In this document: positions 34,960-46,905 of the stretch, piece after piece | How the letters are laid out: each line of letters begins with the position of its first letter | How positions within the stretch are numbered: the stretch's first letter is position 1 | Origin: Suillus spraguei | Lineage: Eukaryota; Basidiomycota; Agaricomycetes; Boletales; Suillaceae | Direction: 5' to 3' | Assembly: GCA_016800925.1 (NCBI GenBank) | Contig: JABCPU010000264.1 | Location: 30,702 to 94,701 of the forward strand | DNA: 64,000 nucleotides | Made by a program: the position numbers and the translations under genes | Notes under the pieces: generated by a model | The model's input: the letters and a program-made list of their open reading frames with translations, nothing else | What the model was told of the DNA's origin: nothing | Databases searched by the model: none

Positions 34960-35185
34960 GGTTCTTATCAGCCTGGAGGCTCCTGGCAGGTGCGATTGCG
35001 AATATGTTGTTTGTACCAGACACGAAGAGCACTCGTGCATGCGTGGCCTAATAATGCGAGATCTGAGATGAAGCCGATGAGTTTGAGGAGGCGCAGAGCT
35101 TGGTTTTGAATTTTAGGGATGTTGAAGAGCAACGGACTGCCAGGCTGAAGCACAGCTTCCAAAGGTAAGTACATCGAGTGTTTGG
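34960..35185. repeat. array cassette, copy 1
   Basis: First of four related segments placed upstream of each DUF6533-like copy. Both strands carry a short conserved translation: on minus, motifs such as LLGH-(A/V)-CTS-(A/V)-LR and K-IQNQA; on plus, a charged stretch ending in a good splice donor (CAAAGGTAAGT at about 35158). I cannot tell which strand, if either, is coding. The family is unknown. Confidence 0.6.
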
Positions 35186-35693
35186 AGTCACGGTATAATT
35201 TATCATCGTAATTAACATACTTATATACACATAGTGTGTTCATTCCCGGTCCCTGCGCTACAAGAAGCCAAGTTAATAACTATATGTAGGGACGAACAAA
35301 TGACTGCGAACTGTCATAATTGCATACGGCATGACGATCAGACTACTATATACTGTGATTGTGCTACAAGTCTCTAGCACCTACTCCTAGTAGCAGTATC
35401 CAAAACACCAAGGTATTAACCTCATGATAGATATAGTTGTAAGGCTGGTTGTGGGTTCGAAGGGGGAAAGTGAACAGAACGAGAGAGAAAGATAAGAGAG
35501 CTAAGAGGCGATAGCGACAAGGGACAGATCAACGTAGTCAGGATACGAATAGGACTATTTCGGACAAGTTCATCAGTGGGATCAAGTGTGTTATGAAGCA
35601 CTTGGTAGCGACTGGAAGCACGGTAGCAAAATCCGGTCGACTATTACAGAATCGACTTGTAACAACTAGTAATAGGCTGTAGCTATAGTGCTA

Positions 35694-35889
35694 CAGTGTG
35701 TTGCATATGAGATTGCAGTACGACTTTTTCAAAAATTTGGCCTCGCTACCTTTACCGGCACTTTTACATCCTGATTTGTTCATATTCACACCAACTATGG
35801 CTTAGACCTCGGTCAAGTTGACTTAATTAGGATCTAAAAGTGCCGGAAAGGTAGCGAGGCCAAATTTTTGAAAAAGTCGTAACACACTG
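35694..35889. mobile_element. MITE with long inverted ends and TA target duplication
   Basis: The ends read CAGTGTGTT...CACACTG and are flanked by TA on both sides (35692-35693 and 35890-35891). The arms continue as ACGACTTTTTCAAAAATTTG and its complement for about 45 further bases with one indel. The left arm has a 16 to 17-bp extra piece (about 35703-35719) not mirrored on the right. TA duplication plus a long inverted repeat with no coding capacity points to a Tc1/mariner-mobilised MITE. It lies upstream of DUF6533-like copy A. Confidence 0.82.
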
Positions 35890-36733
35890 TAAGCCTTTTA
35901 TGTAAAGTTATGGCGTGTTTGAAAGTCCCGGAGCCAGTACGGAGGCTTTACTGCTTTCACTAGGTGTTACTACTACAGCTGTTTCAAAAGAAGCACTGTG
36001 CTACAGTTGCTACCAGTCGGCAGTGGTTTTTCTGATGTTAGTAGACGACACGCTCTAAGGACTTTTTGAGCGGGGGATCTAGGATAGAATTCGCTTCCCC
36101 GGGCCCTCGCCTCGCCTCGTGAATAAGGACTGTACATGAGCTACTTGTACTGCGAAACGATAAGGGTCCTCGGATATGGATAGACCGAACGATTATGTTA
36201 AAACGGAGGCACAATGAAGTGGCGTTGCAACTGACAAAGTAAAGTAGAATGAAGAGAAAAAGGGGTACAACAATTGAATGAGTGACGGTATGAATGACGA
36301 GAGTTGCATAGCATGTAGTAGCATGTGGTCGGTCTGGAACGTTCTCGATTTGAAGCCATGGTCTTGGCGTAGAGAATATGCGATCCTTACACAGTTCAGT
36401 GCGTTTTACCCATCTGTTTTCAACCGTCTTCATTATTTTCTTCTTGTGATATAATAACCCAGATGACTTGGACAAAGAGAGAGGAGGTACGCATGAGGCA
36501 TTATTTGACTAAATTTGACTTGATGGTCACGTCACATCCGTGTTGACGCACATCTAACTCACATATTTTTCTTGATCGAGGATCCCTGGATTCATATGAC
36601 AATACTCCGTTTGGTCAAGCAATACAAGATCAGGAATGTTCAATGAGACATAAAAGCGCTGGATGGTGGAATTTCTAGCACGACCATCCCCTTCACACGT
36701 TTACCAAGTTCACTGCTCACTTCCTAGAACAGT

Positions 36734-38479
36734 ATGAGAGTCGTCTCAAACAATCCCATTTGGTGGTATGCCATCAATAATAATCGTACTAGCAGCTACT
36801 TTATAGGTTCGTGGAGTGCCAGGGCGATGATAGTAACTTTGTCTCTATCTTAACCTTGGCTACGGTTTCACAGTTGCTGCCTCTGTTGGAGTGATCTATG
36901 ATTCAGGTGAGCAGGGTAGCCTTCAAGAACCACTTATCCGAGTTTCTCATAGTATTTCCAGCATTGATATTCGCACAAGAGGTACGTTGTCAACATCCCG
37001 TCGGAGTAGCCATCTCGCTAAGAATCCTTTTATAGGTTGAATTAGTCTGGGTGAGCAGACTCCAACCTCAAAAGAACGGCACAATCAATTCGTTGCAGAG
37101 ACAGCGCTGGTCGTTGATGACTGTTCTGTACCTCGCTGTGAGAACCATTTAGAAACATCCAATGTTATAAGTGTGATTGACAAGTCTTGTTCATTTAAAA
37201 TTTCAGCTGCGCTATATTGGAATAGTATACTCCGTGTATGTGCGGAAGACTAAACGATTGGCGTTGTGCTAATCAGCCATATCTCAAATCAGCATTGTAT
37301 TCTGGGTATGTCTCCCCATACGCCGTGTCTATTTCTTCTCACCGGTGGTATGTAGTAAATCTTCCGACATTTCCGACGACAGATACAGTGAGTATTCTAC
37401 ACCAATGCATGTCATTCTTTCGTTTAAACAAATATACTCTCCCGTAGGGGTGAGTAATATTCCTGACCTACTCCATAGCTCAATCTCAATTTAATGACTA
37501 ACACAGTTGTGAGTGTCTTTGCAGTGTGTAGTCTTCCGAGGACGATCGTTAACTGGAATATTCAGGTTATATTATGTACTTGCGCTAACGTGGTTCGATG
37601 CGATCGTACTCGCAATGATTGGTGGTGAGCTACGCATTTGATGATATTGTCTTGACTGAAATATCATGCAAGTCATCATGATCGCCCGACTACATGCTAT
37701 GTATCAGGGCTCTAAAAAGGTGCTGATATTTCTCGTCGTCATCTTCCTGGTTGTCAACATCTTTGGCGTGATATTTATGGTCATAGTGTTGAGGAATGTT
37801 TCAGCTGGTAAGCCTTAATCGATAAATAAGAGATTTAATTGTATTAGGCTCATGGACCAACTCCAGAGGAAGTCATTTTGTCCGGCACATACCAATGCAC
37901 TTCTGTGCCGAGGGAAATGATATGCTTCTGGGCAACATGTATTTGATGCTCGCCACTATATGGGAGATTCTCACACTGTGTCTCGCAAGTTGGATTGCTG
38001 TAAAACATTTCCGTGAGCTGCGACGACACGGACCTTCAATAGGAAGTACTATCATAGATTGTTTTACAGTCTTGATTAAATCTCACGTTATTTACTTTGC
38101 GAGGTGAGCTCATGGTCACTAGGCGAATGAGATTCTCTTTTCCACTAAAGTTTCGCACACGGTAGCTTTGTTGCTGTTTCTTGTCTCTTTTTCGTTTGTA
38201 TGTCTCCGGCGCTCTCAACAGTATGTCGATCTCTAATTGATATCTACGTGCGAGCATGGCTCATTAATCTCATAGGTCGCGAATGCCCTGAGCACACATA
38301 TTTATATCGGCATCGTTCAAATTTGTTTACTTGTGCAATATTTTGTACTAGGACCACGCCTGATTCTTAGCGTTCGAGAATATCACGCTGGGCTTGTAAT
38401 CGAATCCGATACAGCAAGCGCCATGCCTTCAATCGCCTTCCAGGAGCACGTGTATGTGGCAACCTGTAGCAGTGTGTAG
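36734..38479 (+). CDS. DUF6533-type multispanning membrane protein, copy A
   Basis: Many small exons begin at ATG 36734 (MRVVSNNPIWW...). Recognisable pieces in order: AASVGVIYDS then ALIFAQE then VELVWVSR (about 36885-37080), QRQRWSLMT, a PTTDTV piece (about 37370), a transmembrane stretch ending LHAMYQ (about 37705), a long hydrophobic exon with IWEILTLCLASWIAVKHFREL (about 37960-38030), and a last exon with FVLGPRLILSVREYH that stops at 38479. This domain pattern matches large basidiomycete families annotated as DUF6533 membrane proteins of unknown function with several helices. The exons I could follow are open, so the copy looks intact. One splice acceptor near 37290 differs from the other copies. 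Confidence 0.75.
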
Positions 38480-39044
38480 CCAGGGAAAATATGTCGGGAA
38501 CTCTAGGGAAGGCAACAAAATGTGACTTTGTATGTTTCGTTGTGGTACCTATGTGATTTAGTGTTTCAAAATGGCATATACATTACCATTGATTCGAACT
38601 TTGCGAGACAGTGACAATCCCCGACTCTACGAAGTAGAGAAGGTTTTGTCGGACACAAACGTCCGTCGTTTCTGTCAAAGGACGTGTCGTGGAAATGTGC
38701 TCACGTACCTTGTTTGACACCCCCAGTTATAATATTCTATCTCGTCACTCTTTTCCTTTCTTTGGCCTCTAGTTCTTGCTTCTTGTCATTTCAGTATTTT
38801 CGTGTTAATAAGCATTAGTATTAACATGCACCTGAAATAAGAACGTTTTGACGAGGAACCAGTGAAACACAACGCATCACAATAAGCAGTGTATCTCATT
38901 AGACACGTGATGGGAAGAGGAGTCGGGGACTGGCGCGTTAGTACGATGTATATATCGCCGAGTTGCGTATCTGTAATTTCGGAGGTTCGAGGTTGTTTGG
39001 ATTGAAAGCTTTGCCAAATAAACCGCGAGCCAGGAGCCTCAACG
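38480..39044. other. 3' flank of DUF6533-like copy A
   Basis: Contains a block (GTATGTTTCGTTGTGGTA..., from about 38528) shared by the 3' flanks of copies B, C and D. No gene is seen. Confidence 0.5.
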
Positions 39045-39330
39045 ATTTCAAACTTGGAGTTGTGATTCCAAGAATGATCGTGGTCCTTGTCAGTGCTATC
39101 CTGGTCCCCCTCGCTAGCTGATCCTCTCCCACGTGCGACCGCAACTATATCATTTGTACCGGACACGGAGGACGCTCGTGTATACGTGGCCTAATAATAC
39201 GAGGTCTGGGATGAAGCCGAGAAGCTCGAGGAGGCACATGGCTTGGTTTTGAATTTGAGGGACATATTGAGGGTGCGGTTGAAGAGCAACGAACTGCCAG
39301 GCTGAAGTACAGTTTCCAAAGGTAAGTAAA
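39045..39330. repeat. array cassette, copy 2
   Basis: Second copy of the repeated segment, upstream of DUF6533-like copy B. It includes the same minus-strand LLGH...TSVLRVRYK translation and the TTTCCAAAGGTAAGTA plus-strand donor sequence at about 39311-39326. Confidence 0.6.
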
Positions 39331-40316
39331 ATCATGTGTTTGGCGTCGCGGTATAATTTATCAATTAACACCGCTTTATATATGGCGTTTTGGCTACTTC
39401 CAGCAGATCTCATCCTGATCATCAAACACACTCCTCACTGCTTTCTAGTTCGCCGCAAACTCACTTCACACATACAGTATATATCTGTATCCCAACAGAA
39501 GTGTTGTATTCACCCCTCCAGGGCACTCAGCGTTTATCTGTAAAGAGTTGGAGGAGTTTCAGGGCGTTGGTTTAGTTCCGGGTGCGTCAGTAGTTCTAAG
39601 GTGTCGTTGTAGCTGGCTCATGAGATATTGGCACTTATATTGCACACACACATACTGTGTTCATTCCCGGTCCTGGCCCTACAAGAAACCAAGTTAATAA
39701 TTATGTACATGGACGAACGGATTGACTGCGAACAGTCACAATAGCCGTACATGCATACAGCATGACGATAAGACTGCTACGCACTGTAGTTGTGCTACAA
39801 GCCTCTGGCACCCATCATACTACTAGTAGCAATATCCAAAGCACCAAGACATTGTCCTCATGATGAATGCAACTCAGTGGGTTTTACCGATCAATTTTCA
39901 TCAGAAGCACTTCACTATACGTTTCTCCTTCTGATATGATGACCCGGATGGCTTAAACAAAGAGGAAGATACGCATGAGGCGTTATTGCGATTGACTTGA
40001 TGGTAGACTTCTTCGATGGTCACGAGTCACACCTACTATTAGGCCCGTGTTGAACGGATGAACATTACTGATGGAACTATTGAATCATGCACACCCAACT
40101 CACATACTCTTATTTGATCGAGGATCCCTGGATTCATTCCACCTTCTTATTTGACATCATGCGACAATATTCAGTTTGGTCAATCGATGCAAGAACAGAT
40201 CCGTTGCAATGGTCATTGAGACATAAAAGCCCTGGGTAGTGGAATTTCTAGCACGACCGCCCCCTTCACACATTCACCAAGTTCACTGCTCACTTCCTAG
40301 AACAGTATGACCGTAG
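39331..40316. other. upstream region of DUF6533-like copy B
   Basis: Closely similar to the region upstream of copy C (about 46906-47882). No gene is seen. Confidence 0.5.
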
Positions 40317-42029
40317 TCTCAAACGATCCCATTTGGTGGCATGCCATCAATAATGGTCGTACTTGCAGCTACTTTATAGGTTCGTGGAGGGCCAGGGCGA
40401 TAACGGTGATGTCTCTATCTTAACCTTGGCTACGGTTTCATAGTTGCCGCCTCTGTTGGAGTGATCTATGATTCGGGTGAGCAGGGTAGCCTTCAAGATC
40501 AACTTATTCCAGTTTCTTATAGTACATATTTCCAGCCTTGACATTCGCACAAGAGGTAGGTTGATATCATCGTAGTAGCCATCTCGCTAAGAATGCTTTC
40601 ATAGGTTGAATTGTTCTGGGTGAGCAGATTCCAACCTCAAAGGAACGGCATAATCAATTCGTTGCAGAGACAGCGCTGGTCGTTGATGACCGTTCTGTAT
40701 CTCAGTGTGAGAACATCATATTATAAGTGTAATCGACAAGTCTTGCTCATTTAAAATTCCAGCTGCGCTATATTGGAATAGTATACGCTGTGTATGTGTG
40801 GACGACCGAATAATTGGCGTTATACTAATTAGCCATGTCTCAAATCAGCATTAGTATTCTGAGTACGTCTCCCATACGTCCTGTTTATTTCTTCTGATCG
40901 GCGGTATGTAGTGAATCTTCTGACATTTCCGACGACAGATACAGTGAGTATTCTGCACCAATGCATGACATTCACCCGCTTAACCAATCTTACTCTCCCA
41001 TAGGGGTGAGTGATATTCTTGACCTACCCCCTAGTAGTTCAATCTAATGACTGCCATAGTTGTGAGTGTTTTGCAGCGTGTGATCTTCTGAGGACGATCG
41101 CTGACTGGACTATTCAGGTTATATTATGTACTTTGCGCAAAGTTGGATCTATGTGGTCATACCTGCAATGCTTGGTGGTGAGCTACGTATTTGATGGTAC
41201 TGACTTTCCTGAAACATCATCCAAGTCATCACGATCGCCCGGCTACATGCTATGTATCGGCGGTCTAGAAAGATGCTGATATTTCTCGTCGTCATCTTCC
41301 TGGTTGTCAACATCTTTGGCACGATATTTAACTGTATAGTATTGAAGAATGTTTCAGTTGGTAAGCCTTAATTAAAAGACTTAATTGTATTAGGCTCATG
41401 GACCAACTCTAGAGGAGGTCATTTTGTCCGGCACATACAAGTGCACTTCTGAGCTTGAGGGAAATGATATACTTCTGTGTCTCATATATGTGATGCTCGT
41501 CACTATATGGGAGATCCTCGCGCTGTGTCTCGCAAGTTGGACTGCTGTGAAACACTTCCGTGATCTGCGACAAGTTGGACCTTCAACGGGAAGTATTATT
41601 GGAGATTGTTTCACAGTCCTAATGAAATCTCACGTTGTTTACTTTGCGAGGTGAGCTCATGGTTACAAGTCGAATGGAATAATCTTTTCACGTTGAAGTT
41701 TCGCACATGCTAGTTTTATTACCGTTGCTTGCTTCCTTGTCGTCAATTTTTTGTCTCCGGTGGTCTCAACAGTATGTCGATCTCTCATTGATCTCTACGT
41801 GCGAGCATGGTTCATTATTTTCATAGGTCCCGGATTCCTTGGAAAGTCAGATTTATCCGGCGTTTTACAAATTTTCTTAGTTGTGCAATTTTTTGTGCTG
41901 GGACCACGCCTGATCCTCAGTGTTCGGGAATATCACGCTGAGCTCGTGGCCAACTCTGATGCAGAAACTGGGATGTCTTCAATCGCCTTCCAGGAGAACG
42001 TGCATGTGGCAACCAGTAGCAGTGTGTAG
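40317..42029 (+). CDS. DUF6533-type multispanning membrane protein, copy B
   Basis: Starts MTVVSNDPIWWHA at ATG 40317 and follows the same exon pattern as copy A: VELFWVSRF (about 40610), QRQRWSLMTVLYLS, PTTDTV (about 40930), ARLHAMY then RKMLIFLVVIFLVVNIF (about 41240-41320), SGTYKCTSELEGNDILL through WEILALCLASWTAVKHFRDL (41424-41570), GDCFTVLMKSHVVYFA, and the terminal exon ending in SSSV at 42029. The intron acceptors I checked are intact, including CATAG in place of CACAG in the first intron. Function is unknown; several hydrophobic helices suggest a plasma-membrane or endomembrane receptor-like protein. Confidence 0.78.
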
Positions 42030-42599
42030 CAAGGGAAGACATGTCGGATACTCTACGGGAGACAACAGAAGATGACTTTGTACATTTCGTTGTGGTATCT
42101 ATATGATTTGGTGTTTCGAAGTGGCATATATACCAGTGGTTCGAGCTTTGCGAGACACTGGTGGCAAATGCAATGTGGTGACGCCGAGTTATGATCTACC
42201 TTCGAATCAACTTTGCGCCAAGGTCTTACATTGTAGATAGTAGTTCCAGTAGTTCCAGTGAAATTCAGTGGGCGAAATCACACGATCATGGTTTGAAAAT
42301 CAGAGCATTAGGTACTGAAATCAGAGTGTTGATATTGCGACTTTTTATTCTGAAATTTTACTCTGAATGATGCACTGAATTCATGCTACAGAAATGGGGC
42401 AAAAGCATTGAACTATACTAGTCACCTTAGGAGCCTCGTAACACTTGCTGTATTCCGTTGGTCAGGAGAAGCAGAGACGATGAATGCACTAAGGAGATAA
42501 ACTCGTACTCAACATGTTCAGGCTGAACATGAAAGATAGACGATTAGCACAACACCAATTATTTAACCTTTCGAACGTACACAGCATATAAGATTGAAA
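42030..42599. other. 3' flank of DUF6533-like copy B
   Basis: Shares the GTATCTATATGATTTGGTG block with the other copies. No gene is seen. Confidence 0.5.
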
Positions 42600-43066
42600 G
42601 GTAGCGTATCTAGGATATTTCCAAGTCAGTATAACGTGGTAACTGCGATAAACAAACTACATACACCGAGATACTTAACTGTCATTAGGGACCAGCGTTA
42701 CCTCTGGAATTAAGTGTATCATCATGCGTGTTCCTCTGACATGAGACTCTACTCACCCAGATCAATTCTACCTATAAACCATTCTTAGCAATATGGCTGT
42801 TCGGCCATAGTATTGACATACCTCTTGTCCGAATGTAAGTACTAAAAATACTTATAAGATATTAGCAGTCCTTTAATATTCTCATGCTCACTCCAATCAT
42901 ACATCACTCCAACAAAGGTGGCAACTGCGAAACTGCAACAAAGGTGAGGTTGAAACATCAGCTTCAATATGCGACTACGCTGTACGAACCTACAAAACAA
43001 CTGAATGGCAAAACGATATGCATTAATGGCGGGCCACCTAGCGGGATCATTTGAGACTATGGCCAT
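42600..43066 (-). pseudogene. DUF6533-type gene remnant, inverted, copy E
   Basis: On the minus strand an ATG at 43066 starts MAIVSNDPARWPAINAYR, matching exon 1 of the array genes. A GT-AG intron leads to VATFVGVMYDW, then LTFGQE (about 42820) and VELIWVSRV (about 42770). After that the frame degenerates and the second half of the gene is absent. Its orientation is opposite to the tandem copies, so it is an older or inverted member. Confidence 0.72.
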
Positions 43067-44600
43067 ATTGGTAGAGAATGGAGGCGTGGGTGAGAGGCCA
43101 AGTTGCTGGACGTATTGCGATGGCACATATACTACCACCCAGTGCTTAGGTCACAAAAATAAGATCGAACATGATGACGTCTGTTCCTACCTCGATTGAC
43201 TGAAGGGAAAATCAATCTAGGGGATGAACGTAAGCGTTGAATACCGAAAAGATGGAAGGTCAATTGTATCGACATGCCAAAGTTGTGTCGGTCTATATGT
43301 CTCATGAATTCACTGATAATTGGAGACCAGACCAAAAACAGACCGTCAAAAAAAATAGGGGAGATTCGCACGAAGCAAGTTCTACCCCCATGTGCGAGCA
43401 AATATCTTAATATCTACCGTCCATACTCTTCGTCCTCGGGCCATCTGTCGCTTCATGAGCACCTTCTCGCTCTCCGGCTCAGTTATCATAAGATTATCAA
43501 CAATGATGAGTGTAGAATCTTCTATCTGCATCGTAGAGTTGGTGCGGTGGTAACCAGAGATAGCTCAGAATCCGTGATTAAATATATGCAATAAAGATAC
43601 GATGTCATCGCTATATCCGAACGGCGTTGAGAGAAGAAATAAGACCTGGGCATGTTGTGATGACCGTATGAAGCCCCCTTCTTGTTCTTCGAAATTGTAT
43701 ATGTAGGCTGATTCCGCAGAGCTTGATCATCAGCCTCAATAGCGCGCTAGCCCGGGGTCCTGATCGTGGGACTCGGAAGGAGGAAGGAGTCCGAGCGCGT
43801 GCCAAGTATGGCCAATAAGCAGCGTCGAGCTGCGCCCTGAAATAAGTTATGTTTATTTGGTTCCTTACTCATCTGCTATAAAGCAAAGCGCCCTTAAACG
43901 CGAACTCATCTCAGTTCTTGAATAGAAACTGAGATGTAAGTACTTAGTTCCTGTATGTCAGTCTTTGTTGACCAAAACCGTAGAGCACCTTGCCTTTCTA
44001 GTCTTTCTAGCTCCCTCTCTCCCCGTTCGCTTGCCTGTCATCACGACGACCTTCTCGCCCTGGGGCCTGATACCGCAGTCAATCTGCAGTGCGTGGTTGA
44101 TCAGACGTGGACACATCAATCGTCACAGCCTGGATCCACGATTGATGTGTGGTGAATACAACTCATCTCTCGACTACAAATGTTGAAAATCAGAAGTTTC
44201 CTTTACAAGATAATTATTCACATGTCTCTATTTTTAGATACAGCCCGTTGGCTTACCTGAAATCCCATAATCAGCATAAATTCTATCTGCGGTAATCAAG
44301 CGTGAGCGCTTGAGCTTTGGTTATCACTGCCTTTTGGTATAACTATCAAGGGATGACAGCCCTCACTACTTACAGATGCCTTGTATTTTCCTCAATATCA
44401 ATGACCATACTCCGGTGCTTCGGCCGACAGCACAACAATCCTGTCTAGTTTCATTATGGCGATTAATATTGTCATGACAGCTTGCAAATTCTGCCTGCAT
44501 CTGTATCGACCCGCCCGCCGCTCCGTTTAGAAGAGAGCATATCTGCGTAAGAAGACTGCTGCTCTTTTTTGTTAGCTTGTCTTACTTTCTGAAATATCGC
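43067..44600. other. no gene assigned
   Basis: Contains a perfect 13-bp hairpin at 44111-44150 and a TATAAAGC sequence near 43876. A TG...CA-bounded solo LTR could exist around 43650-44030 but I could not find target duplications. No coding region is supported. Confidence 0.4.
44111..44150. repeat. perfect 13-bp inverted repeat with 14-base loop
   Basis: ACACATCAATCGT (44111-44123) is mirrored exactly by ACGATTGATGTGT (44138-44150). Confidence 0.8.
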
Positions 44601-44701
44601 ACTGATCTCTCGCTGATGACTGATGACCAGGAGTCAGGAGGTACTAGGACATCAGCAAACTGTTTGAATAAGAGGTCATCAATCATCAGTGAGAGATCGA
44701 T
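44601..44701. repeat. 28-bp imperfect inverted repeat
   Basis: 44601-44628 and 44674-44701 are complementary at 24 of 28 positions around a 45-base spacer. This could be MITE-like ends or a transcript hairpin. Confidence 0.65.
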
Positions 44702-45269
44702 GAGATGTTGCAAAAAGCAAGGCAAGATAACAGAAAGAGCGGCAATGAGGGTCAGTACTGACGCGGGCAGAGTTTGCAAGCTGTCGTGATGATATTGATC
44801 ATCGCAATGGAACCATACAGGATTGTCACACTGCCTCAGTGCCACGTGAGATGCGACAGATGGACTACGAGAATCTGAAGAGGAAGGAAATTGAAAAAAG
44901 TAGTGAGAATATAACCTTGATTCGAAGTGTGCACGCGCAAATGGGAGGACTTTGTCATCAGCAGAGATACGCAAAGAGAAGATGACATGGACTGGCCCAA
45001 TCCTTAGGCTGACGTGATTGGCGGTGCGCACACCAAGCATCACTTGACCAAGCACAAAATTGTCGGATGAAGCAAATACTTGAACATGATATCAAGGAAA
45101 GTGCAAAGCATCATACGTATTGTTTCAGATGAGGCATTTTTGCGGGAGCTTAATCAATGAACTGCACAGTCCCTGTCAAACATTCCCTGTGGTCGCCGGA
45201 CCTCCGTGAGAGTGGGGGTTGCGACCTAGCGCCATGAGTGGTTTGAAGTTTGTTTATTTTGAAAGCTTT
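44702..45269. other. no gene assigned
   Basis: A minus-strand open stretch (45055-44582) overlaps the inverted repeat, has no recognisable family, and is not called. Confidence 0.35.
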
Positions 45270-45545
45270 CCCACGGCGATTAGCTTCAAGGATTTCAAAA
45301 ATAATTTAGAATTATGATTACAAGGATGATCGCCGTCCTTGTCAGTACTATCCTGGTCCCCCTCGCTGGCCCATTCTCTCCGAGGTGCGATTATGACTAT
45401 GTTGTTTGTGTCGGACGCTGTGGTCTGATAATGCAAGGTCTAGGATTCGGACACCGAGGAGCTTGAGGACTTGGTTTTGGATTTTGAAGGTGCAGTTGAA
45501 AAGAAAAGAACTACCAGGCTGAAGCACAACTTCCAAAGGCAGTAC
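45270..45545. repeat. array cassette, copy 3
   Basis: Third copy of the repeated segment, diverged and shortened, directly upstream of the deleted DUF6533-like copy D. Confidence 0.55.
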
Positions 45546-45807
45546 ATCAAGTGTCTGGTGGCACAGTATAGTTTATATTTATTGCGTTTTGGGCATGCTC
45601 CTCTACTTCTAGTGTTAGCAGATCTCGTCCCGATCATCAAAGTGGCATGCTTCTCACTGCTTTCCACTTTGTTGCAGACTCATTTCCCACACAGCAATGT
45701 TCATTAGGACATAAAAGCGCTGGATAGTGAAATTTCTAGCACGACCGCCCCCTTCGTACTACATCTATCAAGTTCATTGCTCGCTCACCCCCTCCCCTAG
45801 AACAGTA

Positions 45808-46470
45808 TGACCGCAGGATCAGATAATCCAAATTTGTGGCATGCCATCGATGCTAATCGTACTGGTAGCTATTTTGTAGGTTCGTGGAATGTAGGGATAT
45901 GATGGTGATATCTCGATCTTAACCTTGGCTACGGTTTCACAGTTGCCGCCTCGGTTGGAGTGATTTACGATTTGGGTGAGCAGTGAAGTCTGTATAAACA
46001 ACTGGTTTGAGTTTTTTATAGTATTTCCAGCATTGACATTCGCACAAGAGGTATGTTAATCCCATCGGACTAGCCATTTTACTAAGAATGCTTTTATAGG
46101 TTGAATTGATCTGGGTGAGCAGACTTCAACTTCAAAAGGACGGCGTAATTAATTCGTTTCAGAAACAGCGCTGGTCCTTGATGACTGTTCTATATCCCAA
46201 TGTAAGGACTTCATGTTGTAAGTGCGACTGACAAGTCTTACTCATTTAAAATTTCAGCTTCGCTATATCGGAATGGTATACGCTGTGTATGTGTGGAAGA
46301 CCAAACCATTAGTGCTGTGCTAATCAGCCACCTGTCAAATCAGCATTAGTATTCTGGGTATGTCTCCATATACGCCCTGTTTATTTCTTCTGATCGACGG
46401 TATGTAGTAAATCTTCCGACATTTTCGATGACAAATACAGTAAGTATTCTATACTAATACATGACATTCT
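45808..46470 (+). pseudogene. DUF6533-type gene, internally deleted copy D
   Basis: ATG 45808 starts MTAGSDNPNLWHAIDANR and the early exons follow (VELIWVSRLQLQK at about 46100, PT-F/S-TDTV at about 46420). At about 46470 the sequence jumps from the intron after that exon straight into the 3' flanking block (GTATGTTTCGTTGTGG). About 1.1 kb containing all later membrane-spanning exons is missing compared with copies A to C. No functional product is expected. Confidence 0.78.
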
Positions 46471-46579
46471 GTATGTTTCGTTGTGGTATTTATATGATTT
46501 AGTGTTTCGAAGAGGTATATATACGTGTAGCGTCGAGTTACGTATCTGATCAAGCTTGAGGTTGTTTGGATTGAAAGCT

Positions 46580-46905
46580 TTGCCAAATAAACAGTGAGCC
46601 TCGAGCCTCAACAATTCCAAATGTAATTGAGAATTGAGAATCCAAGACTGATCGTGGTCCTTGTCAGTACTATCCTGGTCTCCCTCGCTAGCTCATCCTC
46701 TCCCACGTGGGATCGCGACCATGTTGTTTGTACCGGATACGGAGGACGCTCGTGCATACGTGGCCTAATAATGTGAGGTCTGGGATGAAGCCGAGGAGCT
46801 CGAGGAGGCACATGGCTTGGTTTTGAATTTTTAGGGACATATTGAGGATGCAGTTGAAGAGCAACGAATTGCCAGGCTGAAGCACAGTTTCCCAAGGTAA
46901 GTACA
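46580..46905. repeat. array cassette, copy 4
   Basis: Fourth copy, most similar to copy 2, upstream of DUF6533-like copy C. The minus-strand translation again contains K-IQNQAMCLLELLGFIPDL and LLGHVCTSVLR. The plus-strand GGTAAGTA donor-like site is at about 46896. Confidence 0.6.

Larger units (their letters stand above)
34577..36733. other. upstream region of DUF6533-like copy A with cassette and MITE
   Basis: Contains cassette copy 1 (about 34960-35185), the MITE at 35694-35889, and about 350 bp before the ATG that are shared with the upstream regions of the other array copies. A minus-strand open stretch at 36475-36038 has no recognisable family and is not called. Confidence 0.5.

Noticed and set aside
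36038..36475. Minus-strand open frame with a hydrophobic segment
   Set aside because: It overlaps the upstream region conserved among DUF6533-like copies, where the other copies do not keep the frame.
43650..44030. Possible solo LTR starting TGTTGTGATGACC with an internal TATAAAGC
   Set aside because: No matching end and no target duplication could be found by eye, and there is no second copy in the window.
44582..45055. Minus-strand open frame of 157 codons
   Set aside because: It runs through the inverted repeat at 44601-44701, with no recognisable family and no paralogue in the array.
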